Part shown: positions 46,080 to 55,441 of the stretch, one piece after another
Layout: each line of letters opens with the position of its first letter
How positions within the stretch are numbered: the stretch's first letter is position 1
Assembly (NCBI GenBank): GCA_900316835.1
Contig: ONEL01000001.1
Coordinates: 62,001 to 126,000, forward strand
From: an uncultured Prevotellaceae bacterium
GTDB taxonomy: Bacteria > Bacteroidota > Bacteroidia > Bacteroidales > Muribaculaceae
Direction: 5' to 3'
DNA: 64,000 nt
Notes under the pieces: generated by a model
Databases searched by the model: none
Told to the model about the DNA's origin: nothing
What the model saw: the letters and a program-made list of their open reading frames with translations, nothing else
Translations under genes and position numbers: made by a program

Positions 46080-48695
46080 TTAGCTAAGAAGCTCAATAAT
46101 CTTGTCAAGCGCGGCTTGAAGGCCATCCACGTTCTTGCCTCCTGCCTGTGCAAAGCCTGGTTGGCCACCACCGCCACCGTTAATGAGCTTGGCGGCCTCA
46201 CGAATAATTTGGCCGGCATTCTTGCCTTCCTTGGCAAGGTCGTCGCTCAAGGCTATGGTGAGCATGGGTTTGCCATTATTGTGAGTGGCGGCAACAAATG
46301 CCACACTCTCTTTCTTGTCACTCTTGATTGAAAGAGCGAGACTCTTAACGATGTCGGCGTCAAATTCTCCGTGCAAGTTCAATACACTAATTCCATTAAC
46401 ATTAGTGGCTGTAGTGTAGAGTTGCTCTTTTATCATTTTCACTCGGTCCTTGATAAACTCATCAACTTGCTTGTGAAGCGATGCGTTTTCGCTTATCGAC
46501 TTAGTGATGGCTGTCATAATGTCAGGGGCATTGTTGAACAACTCTTTTATGCCCTTGAGAGTGTCTTCAATCTCGTCAATGGCATTCTCAACATTCTCGC
46601 CTGTGATAGCCTCAATGCGGCGAATTCCTGCCGCAATCGAACTCTCGCTAATAATCTTAATCATGCCTATGTTTCCACTGTTGTTCACGTGGGTACCGCC
46701 ACACAACTCAACCGAGTCGCCATACTTAATCACACGCACCTTATCGCCATATTTCTCACCAAAGAGTGCCATTGCGCCCATCTCGCGTGCCTCGGCTATG
46801 GGCATCTCGCGATGCTCCTCGCGAACAATAGTTTGGCGCACTAGCGCATTAGCGATGTGCTCCACTTGCCTTATTTCCTCGGGAGTAACTTTCTTGAAGT
46901 GAGAGAAATCAAAGCGAAGCATGTTGGCGTCAACGTAGGAACCTTTCTGCTCCACATGGTTGCCGAGCACTTGCCGCAATGCATAGTGGAGTAGGTGAGT
47001 GGCAGTGTGGTTGCAAGCTATCGCCTCACGGTTGCGGGAGTCGATTTTTGCAATGAATGTAGCATTAACGTCGGCGGGCATTTTCTTCACGATGTGAACG
47101 GGAAGGTTGTTCTCGCGTTTAGTATCAATAACCTCTATCTTCTCGTCACCATTGATTAGTAAACCCTTGTCGCCCACTTGACCGCCCATCTCGGCATAGA
47201 ATGGTGTCTTGGCAAGCACCACCTGATAGAACTCATTCTTCTTTTGCACAACATGGCGATAGCGCAAAATTTTGGTCTCACACTCAGTAAGGTCATAGCC
47301 CACAAACTCGGTGTGGCCATCTTGTAGCTCTACCCAGTCGCTGGCTTCAACGGCAGCGGCATTGCGGGCGCGTTGCTTTTGCTTTGACATCTCAGCGTCA
47401 AACTGCTCTTTGTTGACTGTCATCTCATTCTCTTTAAGGATGAGCTCGGTCAAGTCGAGGGGGAAACCATAGGTGTCATAGAGGGTGAATGCTACAGTGC
47501 CGTTGATTTCCTTTGAGCCCGAAGCCTTGGCTTTCTTGATCACATCGTCTATCATTTTCATGCCAGTCTCTAGAGTGCGAAGGAAAGCGTCTTCTTCTTC
47601 CTTTATCACATGCTTGATGAGGTCGGCTTGAGCTGGTAGCTCAGGATAGGCTTCGCCCATCGACTCAATCAATGTGTCGACGAGCAAGTGCATGAACGCC
47701 TCCTTAAAGCCCAGGAAGGTGTAGCCGTAGCGCACCGCGCGACGCAAGATGCGACGAATTACATAACCAGCCTTGGCATTGCTTGGCAGCTGACCATCGG
47801 CAATGGAGAATGCTATGGTGCGCACATGGTCGGCGATAACGCGCATCGCTACATCAGTATCGTGCTCTTTTCCATATTCCTTGCCGGCAAGTAAACCAAT
47901 CTTCTTAATGAGTGGCTGGAATACATCGGTGTCGTAGTTCGACTTCTTGCCTTGTAGTGCCATGCACAAGCGCTCAAATCCCATGCCTGTGTCAATAACC
48001 TTAGCGGGAAGTGGCTCAAGTGAGCCGTCGGCCTTGCGATTGTACTGCATGAACACTAGATTCCATATTTCAATCACTTGTGGATTATCCTTGTTGACAA
48101 GTTGTGCGCCTGGAATGGCGGCTTTTTCCTCGTCGCTGCGCAGGTCGATGTGAAGCTCGGAGCAAGGACCACATGGACCGGTATCGCCCATCTCCCAGAA
48201 GTTGTCATGGCGATTACCGTTGATGATATGGTCTTTGGGCAAATGTTTTTCCCAGTAGCTCGCAGCTTCGTTGTCGCGGTCAAGACCTTCGGCGGGTGAA
48301 CCCTCAAACACTGTCGCATACATCATGCTCGGGTCAAGCTTTAGAACATCTACTAGATATTCCCAGCAATAGTCGATGGCCTCTTTCTTGAAATAGTCGC
48401 CAAACGACCAGTTGCCAAGCATTTCAAACATGGTGTGATGATAAGTGTCATGTCCCACTTCCTCCAGGTCGTTGTGCTTACCACTCACGCGTAGACACTT
48501 TTGTGAGTCGGCTACGCGAGGCCATTGGGCATCTTTGTTTCCTAAAATGATGTCCTTAAACTGGTTCATACCAGCATTTGTGAACATCAAGGTTGGGTCA
48601 TCTTTTATTACCATGGGAGCTGAGGGCACGATGTGATGGTTGCGTTCCTCAAAGAATTTCTTGAACGAATTCCTAATTTCTTTTGCTGTCAACAT
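46080..48695 (-). CDS. alaS: Alanyl-tRNA synthetase
   Basis: An 871-residue class II synthetase that charges tRNA-Ala. The ATG at 48695 gives [20 protein letters not shown], the usual start; a TTG 9 bases upstream is less likely. The catalytic domain shows [35 protein letters not shown] and GMGFERL. The editing domain carries the zinc site HTATHLLH and later [10 protein letters not shown]. The C-terminal domain ends with [14 protein letters not shown]. The gene is full length and housekeeping. DUF5606 follows downstream. Confidence 0.98.
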   Translation of the reverse strand: MLTAKEIRNSFKKFFEERNHHIVPSAPMVIKDDPTLMFTNAGMNQFKDIILGNKDAQWPRVADSQKCLRVSGKHNDLEEVGHDTYHHTMFEMLGNWSFGDYFKKEAIDYCWEYLVDVLKLDPSMMYATVFEGSPAEGLDRDNEAASYWEKHLPKDHIINGNRHDNFWEMGDTGPCGPCSELHIDLRSDEEKAAIPGAQLVNKDNPQVIEIWNLVFMQYNRKADGSLEPLPAKVIDTGMGFERLCMALQGKKSNYDTDVFQPLIKKIGLLAGKEYGKEHDTDVAMRVIADHVRTIAFSIADGQLPSNAKAGYVIRRILRRAVRYGYTFLGFKEAFMHLLVDTLIESMGEAYPELPAQADLIKHVIKEEEDAFLRTLETGMKMIDDVIKKAKASGSKEINGTVAFTLYDTYGFPLDLTELILKENEMTVNKEQFDAEMSKQKQRARNAAAVEASDWVELQDGHTEFVGYDLTECETKILRYRHVVQKKNEFYQVVLAKTPFYAEMGGQVGDKGLLINGDEKIEVIDTKRENNLPVHIVKKMPADVNATFIAKIDSRNREAIACNHTATHLLHYALRQVLGNHVEQKGSYVDANMLRFDFSHFKKVTPEEIRQVEHIANALVRQTIVREEHREMPIAEAREMGAMALFGEKYGDKVRVIKYGDSVELCGGTHVNNSGNIGMIKIISESSIAAGIRRIEAITGENVENAIDEIEDTLKGIKELFNNAPDIMTAITKSISENASLHKQVDEFIKDRVKMIKEQLYTTATNVNGISVLNLHGEFDADIVKSLALSIKSDKKESVAFVAATHNNGKPMLTIALSDDLAKEGKNAGQIIREAAKLINGGGGGQPGFAQAGGKNVDGLQAALDKIIELLS

Positions 48696-48852
48696 AGATT
48701 GCAATTATGTTAGATTTGATTATTTACTCATTTTTTTCTTGCTAGGTTATCCAAAAAGTTGTAACTTAGCACAAAAATTTGGGCAAAGTTAATAATTTTA
48801 CCTGTATTTTTATTATTACAATAGTCAAAAAAACTGAAAAACTCATTTTATA

Positions 48853-49191
48853 ATGGAAGATAATCTTAGCAAAAAGTTTTACAGAATAGGCGATGTGGCC
48901 GAAATTCTAAATATCCCCACATCCACTCTGCGCTATTGGGAAAAGGAGTTTACTGTTATCAAGCCCAAGCGTAATGCTAAGAACATCAGGGTATATACGG
49001 TTAAAGACATTGAGACCATCAAGATGATTTACTATCTTGTGAAGGAGAAAGGACTCAAGCTCGATGCGGCGCAAGCCATGATAAAGCGCAACCGCGACGG
49101 GGTGTCTAAGCAATTTGAGGTTGTGGAACGCCTTAAAGCCATTCGTGAGCAACTCGTGCAACTAAATATTGCTCTTGACTCTATAGAATAG
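48853..49191 (+). CDS. MerR-family transcriptional regulator
   Basis: A 112-residue DNA-binding protein. The N-terminal winged helix of MerR type is clear: FYRIGDVAEILNIPTSTLRYWEKEF, then VYTVKDIETIKMIYYLVKEKGLKLDAAQAMI. A short C-terminal coiled coil for dimerisation follows (VERLKAIREQLVQLNIALDS). There are no metal-binding cysteines and no extended ligand-binding domain, so the signal is unknown. It is divergent from alaS, with 157 bases between them. Its ATG is preceded by an A-rich leader. Confidence 0.9.
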   Translation: MEDNLSKKFYRIGDVAEILNIPTSTLRYWEKEFTVIKPKRNAKNIRVYTVKDIETIKMIYYLVKEKGLKLDAAQAMIKRNRDGVSKQFEVVERLKAIREQLVQLNIALDSIE

Positions 49192-49254
49192 TGATAATAC
49201 ATTATCCTTTACCTATGATAATATATAGTTTTTGTTTTAAATTTCAATAAATTA

Positions 49255-49286
49255 TTTGTGTGTCTGAATACCTTGGCATATATTTG
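49255..49286 (+). promoter_or_regulatory. Promoter of the dockerin-like protein gene
   Basis: TTTG (49255-49258) and TATATTTG (49279-49286) are 20 bases apart, an exact fit to the Bacteroidetes consensus. The predicted start near 49293 lies about 29 bases before the ATG. Confidence 0.7.
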
Positions 49287-49321
49287 TGATTAATAAATGT
49301 TTAACGATAAAATCATAATGT

Positions 49322-50569
49322 ATGAAAAAAGGTGTTTTACTCTCATTTTTTGCGGTATTGTTTGCCTTCTCAACTCGTGCGGCGATACAACTGCAAGAGC
49401 CTGTTGTAGACTTTGAAAATGGATACATTGAGTTTACTGGTTTTAACACAGATGGTAACTATAAATTTATCCTTAACACTTACGAGTGGCCTTCTGATCA
49501 TGGACCTCAGTTCCAACTCACTGTGGAACCTATCGATGATTCTAAAGATGCAGCTTTTTCGGCCGACGACCTTAATGACCCAAACTATTGGGAGCCTATG
49601 TTTATGAGTGTGACAGAGCAAATGGCAGGCCAAGCGATGACTGTGCAAGATAATGTTAAACGATTATATCTGGGCGATGTTCAATTGCTTCCTAGCCAGT
49701 TTATAGATTATAACAATCTTCACATTATTGGCTTCGACTTGAAGAAGGACTACACGCTACCCTCGGGCTGTCTGCAATATGCCGGACAACATTTGGAAGA
49801 GATAGACGTTAAATGTGACGGGACTATGACTCTGAGCCCCAATTCATTGCCAGCCAACAAGGCTTTCACTGTGAACGTATACACTCAGCAAGTATATGAT
49901 GAGTGGAACAATTACAAGATGTCATATAATTGTGATTATATTATCAATTATGATAACGGTAGCACACAGGCTGCTATAACTGGTGTTAAAGTAAATGTCA
50001 GTGTGGAAGATGAGTCTTTTACTGAACAACTTCCTGCTACGGGATTTCCTGAAGTGGAGATAGAAGCGCCAATCTCAAATTTTTATCTCAACAGTTTTGA
50101 GGTTGACGTCAATGTTGAAGTGGATGAAATTTTTATGGATTATGCAATAACTCAAGAGGGACAATCACCTGGCGGTTGGACATCAATTCATGCCACTAAA
50201 ACCGAAGATGGTAAATGGGTTGCCGACAACATTAATCTTAACATCCTTCAAGGCTTAGAGGTTGGAAAAAACTATGTCCTGAATTTTGATTTTATCTCTG
50301 GTTATGTTGATGAAGTAGGGGATCGTTTGCGCTACGATAATGGTGGCATTATGTACAGGGTGAAATTTGTGTGTGGAGCAGCTTCGGTGGCAAAACCTGG
50401 CGATGTTAATGGCGACGGCGTGTGCACCGGTAGCGATGTTACAGCACTCTACAATGCTATCCTCTACAATGACTATAGTAAGATTGTGAACGGAGACCAA
50501 AATGGTGACAACGTAATCACCGGTAGCGATGTGACAGCTATTTATAACATTATCCTTGGTTTTAAATGA
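49322..50569 (+). CDS. Secreted protein with a C-terminal dockerin-like module
   Basis: A 415-residue protein with a signal peptide (MKKGVLLSFFAVLFAFSTRAA). The middle of about 340 residues is beta-rich and unrecognised. The C-terminal 60 residues hold two duplicated segments: GDVNGDGVCTGSDVTALYNAIL and GDQNGDNVITGSDVTAIYNIIL. Each has a DxNxDxxxxxxD calcium loop followed by a helix, the layout of type I dockerins. Many secreted proteins of gut Bacteroidales carry such repeats without a cellulosome. It may mediate calcium-dependent binding to another surface protein. No cohesin gene is in the window. It has its own promoter at 49255. Confidence 0.78.
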   Translation: MKKGVLLSFFAVLFAFSTRAAIQLQEPVVDFENGYIEFTGFNTDGNYKFILNTYEWPSDHGPQFQLTVEPIDDSKDAAFSADDLNDPNYWEPMFMSVTEQMAGQAMTVQDNVKRLYLGDVQLLPSQFIDYNNLHIIGFDLKKDYTLPSGCLQYAGQHLEEIDVKCDGTMTLSPNSLPANKAFTVNVYTQQVYDEWNNYKMSYNCDYIINYDNGSTQAAITGVKVNVSVEDESFTEQLPATGFPEVEIEAPISNFYLNSFEVDVNVEVDEIFMDYAITQEGQSPGGWTSIHATKTEDGKWVADNINLNILQGLEVGKNYVLNFDFISGYVDEVGDRLRYDNGGIMYRVKFVCGAASVAKPGDVNGDGVCTGSDVTALYNAILYNDYSKIVNGDQNGDNVITGSDVTAIYNIILGFK

Positions 50570-50596
50570 TGCACTTCAATTATTAGAAAAAAAATT

Positions 50597-50793
50597 CTTT
50601 CAGACAATTCTTAAATACAATTAGTGAAGGGGGACGCTCCTGGCGTCGCTTAATATTAAAGCTTCGCTAAAATTAATAAAAAAAATTGTTTATAGCTAAC
50701 CACGAATATACACTAATGTTAATTGTCTGTAATAAGTCCCCTCAAGTGCACAAAGTTTTTTGTCAATAATTGTCTTAAAAAATTGTCTGAAAG
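50597..50793. repeat. 197-bp segment bounded by 13-bp inverted repeats (MITE-like)
   Basis: CTTTCAGACAATT (50597-50609) and AATTGTCTGAAAG (50781-50793) are perfect inverted copies bounding a non-coding stretch. Additional copies of AATTGTCT occur inside at 50721 and 50768, and a 5-bp hairpin GACGC-tcctg-GCGTC lies at 50633-50647. No target-site duplication is evident and there is no open frame. It fills most of the 233-base gap between the dockerin-like and exonuclease genes. Confidence 0.5.
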
Positions 50794-50802
50794 TACTGAA
50801 TA

Positions 50803-51297
50803 ATGGAAGATTTTGCGGCGATTGATTTTGAGACAGCTAATGGAGAGCGCACTAGTGTTTGCGCCGTGGGTGTGGTAGTTGTGCGTGGGGGAGAAGTGGT
50901 AGACTCTTTCTACTCGCTTATCAAGCCAGAACCTAACTACTATAACTACTGGTGCTCGCGAGTGCATGGTCTATCACGCGCCGATACCGACGACGCACCC
51001 ATCTTCCCCGATGTGTGGGCAATGATTGAACCACGCATCCAGGGGTTACCTTTGGTTGCTCATAACAAGGCTTTTGATCAAGCTTGTTTGCAAGCTGTAA
51101 TGCGATGTTATAACATGGATTTTCCAAACGATGTGCCATTCTTGTGCACACTGCAGGCGTCGCGTCGCAAGATGCGCAATCTCCCCAATCATCAATTGCC
51201 CACCGTGGCGGCGGCCTGTGGCTATCACATCACTCATCATCATCATGCTCTTGCCGATGCCGAGGCCTGTGCCGCGATAGCTCTAGAAATATTATAG
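50803..51297 (+). CDS. DEDDh 3'-5' exonuclease (DnaQ-like)
   Basis: A 164-residue exonuclease domain of the DNA polymerase III epsilon type. The acidic residues are in place: DFETA (Exo I), LVAHNKAFDQACL (Exo II) and HHHHALADAEACAA (Exo III, with His and Asp). The protein has no further domain, so it acts either alone in DNA or RNA turnover or as a proofreading partner; a role in DNA repair is likely but unproven. The start ATG at 50803 gives MEDFAAIDFETANG. It is convergent with the S9 peptidase gene. Confidence 0.92.
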   Translation: MEDFAAIDFETANGERTSVCAVGVVVVRGGEVVDSFYSLIKPEPNYYNYWCSRVHGLSRADTDDAPIFPDVWAMIEPRIQGLPLVAHNKAFDQACLQAVMRCYNMDFPNDVPFLCTLQASRRKMRNLPNHQLPTVAAACGYHITHHHHALADAEACAAIALEIL

Positions 51298-51323
51298 GAC
51301 AATTTTTTAAAAAAAGTTTAAAT

Positions 51324-51370
51324 AAAAGAAATGCGTCACATCACACAGTGGTGAGTGGCGCATTTCTTTT
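51324..51370. terminator. Bidirectional terminator between exonuclease and S9 peptidase genes
   Basis: AAAAGAAATGCG (51324-51335) and CGCATTTCTTTT (51359-51370) form a perfect 12-bp stem, with further TCAC/GTGA pairing inside. It has A- and T-rich flanks on both sides, so it can end transcripts from both convergent genes. Confidence 0.85.
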
Positions 51371-51389
51371 GTTAATAATCAATTATGTG

Positions 51390-53648
51390 TTACTTGATAT
51401 TTAATTTCTCGGGCTCTAAAGTCTTGGGCATGGGAGTCTCTTGACCTTTATTCTCAATTTCTTTAACCTTAGCAATAGAGTCTTGCTCAAGTTTGTAGGC
51501 CTTAGCAGCTTCGCTGCCTGGCTTCAGCCATGTGTCGAGCCAGCGGAAGAACTCACGTTGCCACAGCAGTGAGTTTTGTGGACGCAAAATCCAGTGATTT
51601 TCCTCGGGGAATAGCACCATGCGTGCAGGAATGCCACGTATCTTAGCCGCGTTAAATGCTTGAGTTGCTTGAGTGAAGACGATGCGGTAGTCAAGTTCGC
51701 CAGCTGTAATCATGATAGGAGTGTTCCAGTTGTTGACAAAGTTGATAGGGTTGGCTTCGCGATAGGTCTTTTGGGCCTTTGCATTGTCTTTCTCCCAAAC
51801 TGGACCGCCCAGGTCCCACTGAGTGAACCACATCTCCTCGGTCTCAAGATATTGTGCCTCAAGGTTGAAAATGCCTGCGTGAGCTAGGAAGCAAGCAAAC
51901 ATATTGTTGTGGTTGCCGGCTAGCCAGTAAACCGAGTAGCCACCATAGCTTGCACCTACGGCACCCATGCGGTCACCATCAATGTAGGGCTGTTGCTTCA
52001 TGTAGGTAGCGGCACTCATGTAGTCTTTCATGTTTTGACCACCATAGTCTCCACTGATTTGCGCGTTCCACTCGGTGCCAAAACCTGGCAGGCCACGACG
52101 GTTAGGAGCGATTACCACATATCCTTGACTTGCCATCAGGCGGAAGTTCCAGCGATAGGAGAAGAATTGGCTCACGGGCGATTGTGGACCACCCTCGCAG
52201 AAGAAGATAGAAGGATACTTCTTGTTGGGGTCAAAGTTGGGGGGCAACACTACCCACACTGTCATGTCCTTGCCATCGGTGGTTTTAACGATTTCCTTGC
52301 GCATAGAGATAGAGTCGACTTTTGCAAGCAAAGCGTCGTTGGTGGTAGTGAGTTTCACGGGCTCTTTACCCATCTCAACACTGAAAATTTCGTTGGGCTC
52401 GGCATAGCTGTGGCGCAGTGTGAGAAGCTTGTTGTCCTTTAAAGGAACGATTGCGGCATAGTCGTGCCAGTCGTTGATACCTGGTGTGACAGTATCAACT
52501 TGTTGAGTCTCAACGTTCACACGGAACATTGGAATTGTTCCTTGATAGGGAGCGAGGAAGTAGATAAACTTGCCGTCGGGCGACCATTGCAGGTCATCGG
52601 CACTGTAGTCCCAGTTCTCGGTGAGGTCTTTTTTCTCGCCACTCTTGAGGTCAAGAACAAAAATGCGGTTCTTGTCGGCCTCATAGCCGTCATGCTCCAT
52701 CGATAGGAAAGCAACCTTGTCCTTAAAGACGCGGGGATTAGTGTCATAGCCCATCATGCCCTCGGTGAGGTTTTTGATGGTCTTTCCGCTTGCTACGTCA
52801 AAGAGATAGAGATCGCTGTTGGTAGAGAAGGCATATTCCTTACCGGTTTTCTTGCGACAGGTGTAAATGACTTGTTTGCTGTCGGCTGTCCATGCCAGCG
52901 ATTCAATGCCTCCCCATGGGAGCATGGGCGACTCATAGTCGGTGCCTTCAAGGATATCTTTCGGGTCTTTAACCACATTGCCGGTAAAGTCGGCGACAAA
53001 AGGATGTGGAACCTCGGTTACCCACTGGTCCCAGTGCTTGTACATCATGTCGTCGATGATGCGTGCGTTGGCCTTATCAAGGTCGGCATAGTGATCGGTT
53101 GGTTGAGTTTTGCCATACTTCACTTGGCTAACAAGGATGATTTTAGTACCATCGGGTGAGATAACAAATCCATCCACACCATTCTCCATCTCGCTCACGG
53201 GCTTGCGGTTGCCACCCTTAGCGTCCATAACCCAAACCTGTGTTTTAGAATCTTCCTTGGCTGGGTCACGATAGAGGAATGCGATTTGTGAACCATCGTT
53301 GATCCACACTGCGTTGCTCTCGCTGCTGGGTGTGTTGGTGATGTTAACTGCTGGAGTCTTGCCTTCAATGTCAATTAACCACAGGTCGGCATTTCCTTTG
53401 TTCTCTTTAACATCTTGATAATTGACACTGTAGAGGATGCGAGTGCCGTCGGGCGAAACTTGTGGGTCGCCCACGCGGCCTAGCGATAACAGAACCTCAG
53501 GAGTGAATTTCCCATCTTTAATCTCAATAGCTTGTCCACCAGCAGCGTCACTGCCTCCATTAGTACCTCCGTTAGAGGCTGTGTTGCAGGATGCGAGTGT
53601 CATCAATGCTGCTAATGAAGCCATAAATGTTGATTTTGCTAAATTCAT
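51390..53648 (-). CDS. S9 family prolyl oligopeptidase-type peptidase (lipoprotein)
   Basis: A 752-residue serine peptidase of family S9 (acylaminoacyl-peptidase/dipeptidyl peptidase type). The signal ends in MTLASC, so Cys21 should be lipidated and the enzyme exported. The N-terminal beta-propeller contains WD-like repeats (QVSPDGTRILYSV, LQWSPDGKFIYFLA). The catalytic alpha/beta-hydrolase domain has Ser in GASYGGYSVYW, Asp in GELDYRI and His in EENHWIL. It should release small peptides from proteins in the periplasm or at the cell surface. It is convergent with the exonuclease gene across a shared terminator. Confidence 0.93.
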   Translation of the reverse strand: MNLAKSTFMASLAALMTLASCNTASNGGTNGGSDAAGGQAIEIKDGKFTPEVLLSLGRVGDPQVSPDGTRILYSVNYQDVKENKGNADLWLIDIEGKTPAVNITNTPSSESNAVWINDGSQIAFLYRDPAKEDSKTQVWVMDAKGGNRKPVSEMENGVDGFVISPDGTKIILVSQVKYGKTQPTDHYADLDKANARIIDDMMYKHWDQWVTEVPHPFVADFTGNVVKDPKDILEGTDYESPMLPWGGIESLAWTADSKQVIYTCRKKTGKEYAFSTNSDLYLFDVASGKTIKNLTEGMMGYDTNPRVFKDKVAFLSMEHDGYEADKNRIFVLDLKSGEKKDLTENWDYSADDLQWSPDGKFIYFLAPYQGTIPMFRVNVETQQVDTVTPGINDWHDYAAIVPLKDNKLLTLRHSYAEPNEIFSVEMGKEPVKLTTTNDALLAKVDSISMRKEIVKTTDGKDMTVWVVLPPNFDPNKKYPSIFFCEGGPQSPVSQFFSYRWNFRLMASQGYVVIAPNRRGLPGFGTEWNAQISGDYGGQNMKDYMSAATYMKQQPYIDGDRMGAVGASYGGYSVYWLAGNHNNMFACFLAHAGIFNLEAQYLETEEMWFTQWDLGGPVWEKDNAKAQKTYREANPINFVNNWNTPIMITAGELDYRIVFTQATQAFNAAKIRGIPARMVLFPEENHWILRPQNSLLWQREFFRWLDTWLKPGSEAAKAYKLEQDSIAKVKEIENKGQETPMPKTLEPEKLNIK

Positions 53649-53916
53649 AAAATAGTTGTTAATGATATAATAATAAGTTTATGTTAGTTCTTTAACATGC
53701 AAAATTATAGAAAATAAATGATTTATCACTAATTATCTTTCTTTTTTTTGTTCAGCATGTTTGCTATAAATAATAATGTGAAATGTTACAAATTATAATC
53801 GTGTTGATTATATTTTTTAGCTATTTAAGATTTTTTAAGCATATTAATGATTAAATATACACAAAAGCTGTATATATCTGCATCGATATTCAAGAATAAC
53901 GAATAAAAATACTGTT

Positions 53917-55281
53917 ATGAAATCAAAGAAGTATTTATTGCAAGAAGCGGATATACCACGTGCATGGTATAACGTAATCCCCGACATGGCTGTTAAGCCA
54001 GCGCCGTTGATTAATCCTGGCACCAAGGAACCTCTAAAAGCACAGGATTTGTACCCACTGTTCTCGAAGGCTGCCGCCGATCAAGAACTTAATACCACCG
54101 ACCGATGGATTGAAATTCCCGACGAGGTGAGGGACATGTACCGTATATGGCGACCAACACCGCTCGTGAGAGCCAGGGGGCTAGAAAAATTGCTTGACAC
54201 ACCAGCACACATATATTTCAAGAATGAGAGCGTTAGCCCTGTTGGCTCACACAAGCTCAATTCGGCTATAGCGCAAGCTTACTACTGCAAGCAACAAGGT
54301 GTCACTAACATAACAACCGAAACCGGCGCTGGACAGTGGGGAGCGGCATTGTCGCTTGCCGCTAAGCATTTTGGTCTTGAACTGGCTGTTTATATGGTGA
54401 AGATTTCTTATGAACAGAAACCTTACAGGCGTTCTATCATGCAAACCTATGGCGCTGAGGTGATTTCTTCGCCAAGCATGTCGACCAAGGCTGGACGCAA
54501 AATTATTACCGATAATCCCAATTATCAAGGGTCGCTGGGCACAGCTATTAGCGAGGCCGTGGAACTGGCAATGAGTACTGATAATTGTAAGTACGTGCTC
54601 GGGTCGGTGTTAAACCATGTGGCTCTTCATCAAACGGTTATTGGCCTTGAAGCCGAGAAACAGATGGAAATGGCAGGTGAGTACCCCGATGTGGTGATTG
54701 CATGCTTTGGAGGTGGCAGTAATTTCTCAGGACTTGCGTTCCCTTTCTTGAGGCATAAGCTTATAGGTGAACGAGTTGATACCCGGTTTGTTGCCGCCGA
54801 ACCATCTTCGTGCCCGAAGCTCACGCGAGGCATTTTTGAATATGATTTTGGCGATGAGGCTGGATACACTCCGCTCATTCCAATGTATACTTTGGGGCAC
54901 AACTTCCGTCCAGCTAACATTCATGCGGGAGGCTTGCGTTACCATGGTGGCGGGGCGATTATTAGCCAGCTCAAGCATGATGGGCTGATTGAGGCTGTTG
55001 ATATTGACCAACTTGATACCTTTAAGGCTGCCACTCTCTTCGCTCGCAGTGAGGGAATTATTCCTGCTCCTGAGTCGTCGCATGCTATTGCCGCCACCAT
55101 CAACGAGGCGCTCAAGTGCAAAGTGAGCGGCGAGAAAAAGACAATTCTCTTTAACCTTTCAGGGCATGGACTTATCGATATGACAGCCTATGATCGCTAC
55201 TTTGCTAACGACCTCACTAATTACACTGTCACCGACGAGGAGATTGCTCAATACACTAAGGATTTAGAAAAAATATTGTAA
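53917..55281 (+). CDS. TrpB2-type tryptophan synthase beta-like protein
   Basis: A 454-residue PLP enzyme of the TrpB2 group, longer than the usual 400-residue TrpB1. The PLP Lys lies in SPVGSHKLNSA, the loop ETGAGQWGAAL corresponds to the catalytic Glu region, and CFGGGSNFSGLAFPFL is the phosphate-binding loop. No trpA or other trp gene is near, as is usual for TrpB2, whose known activity is making tryptophan from serine and indole without TrpA; a salvage or other beta-replacement role is possible. The 268-base gap upstream has no clear promoter. Confidence 0.9.
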   Translation: MKSKKYLLQEADIPRAWYNVIPDMAVKPAPLINPGTKEPLKAQDLYPLFSKAAADQELNTTDRWIEIPDEVRDMYRIWRPTPLVRARGLEKLLDTPAHIYFKNESVSPVGSHKLNSAIAQAYYCKQQGVTNITTETGAGQWGAALSLAAKHFGLELAVYMVKISYEQKPYRRSIMQTYGAEVISSPSMSTKAGRKIITDNPNYQGSLGTAISEAVELAMSTDNCKYVLGSVLNHVALHQTVIGLEAEKQMEMAGEYPDVVIACFGGGSNFSGLAFPFLRHKLIGERVDTRFVAAEPSSCPKLTRGIFEYDFGDEAGYTPLIPMYTLGHNFRPANIHAGGLRYHGGGAIISQLKHDGLIEAVDIDQLDTFKAATLFARSEGIIPAPESSHAIAATINEALKCKVSGEKKTILFNLSGHGLIDMTAYDRYFANDLTNYTVTDEEIAQYTKDLEKIL

Positions 55282-55379
55282 TTGATTTTGGATATATAAT
55301 TAGGCGTTACCTAACAAAATAAAATGTAAATCTTCGCTTTTCATATTGTGCATAATCACGGTTTTGCGCTAATTTCTAT

Positions 55380-55416
55380 AAAAAAGTGCCGTCACCCAAT
55401 TACGAGTGGCGGCACA
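55380..55416 (-). terminator. Intrinsic terminator of the orphan Wza-like gene
   Basis: GTGCCGTCAC (55386-55395) and GTGGCGGCAC (55406-55415) form a 10-bp stem with one G-T wobble and a 10-base loop. On the minus strand it is followed by TTTTTT, 26 bases beyond the stop codon of the Wza-like gene. Confidence 0.85.
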
Positions 55417-55441
55417 AAAATTAATTATGAAAACAAAATAA

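Noticed and set aside
49322..50569. Cellulosome component
   Set aside because: Dockerin-like repeats alone are not enough; no cohesin, scaffoldin or glycoside hydrolase gene is present in the window.
53917..55281. Part of a tryptophan operon
   Set aside because: The enzyme is of the TrpB2 type and no trpA, trpC, trpD or trpE gene is found beside it.
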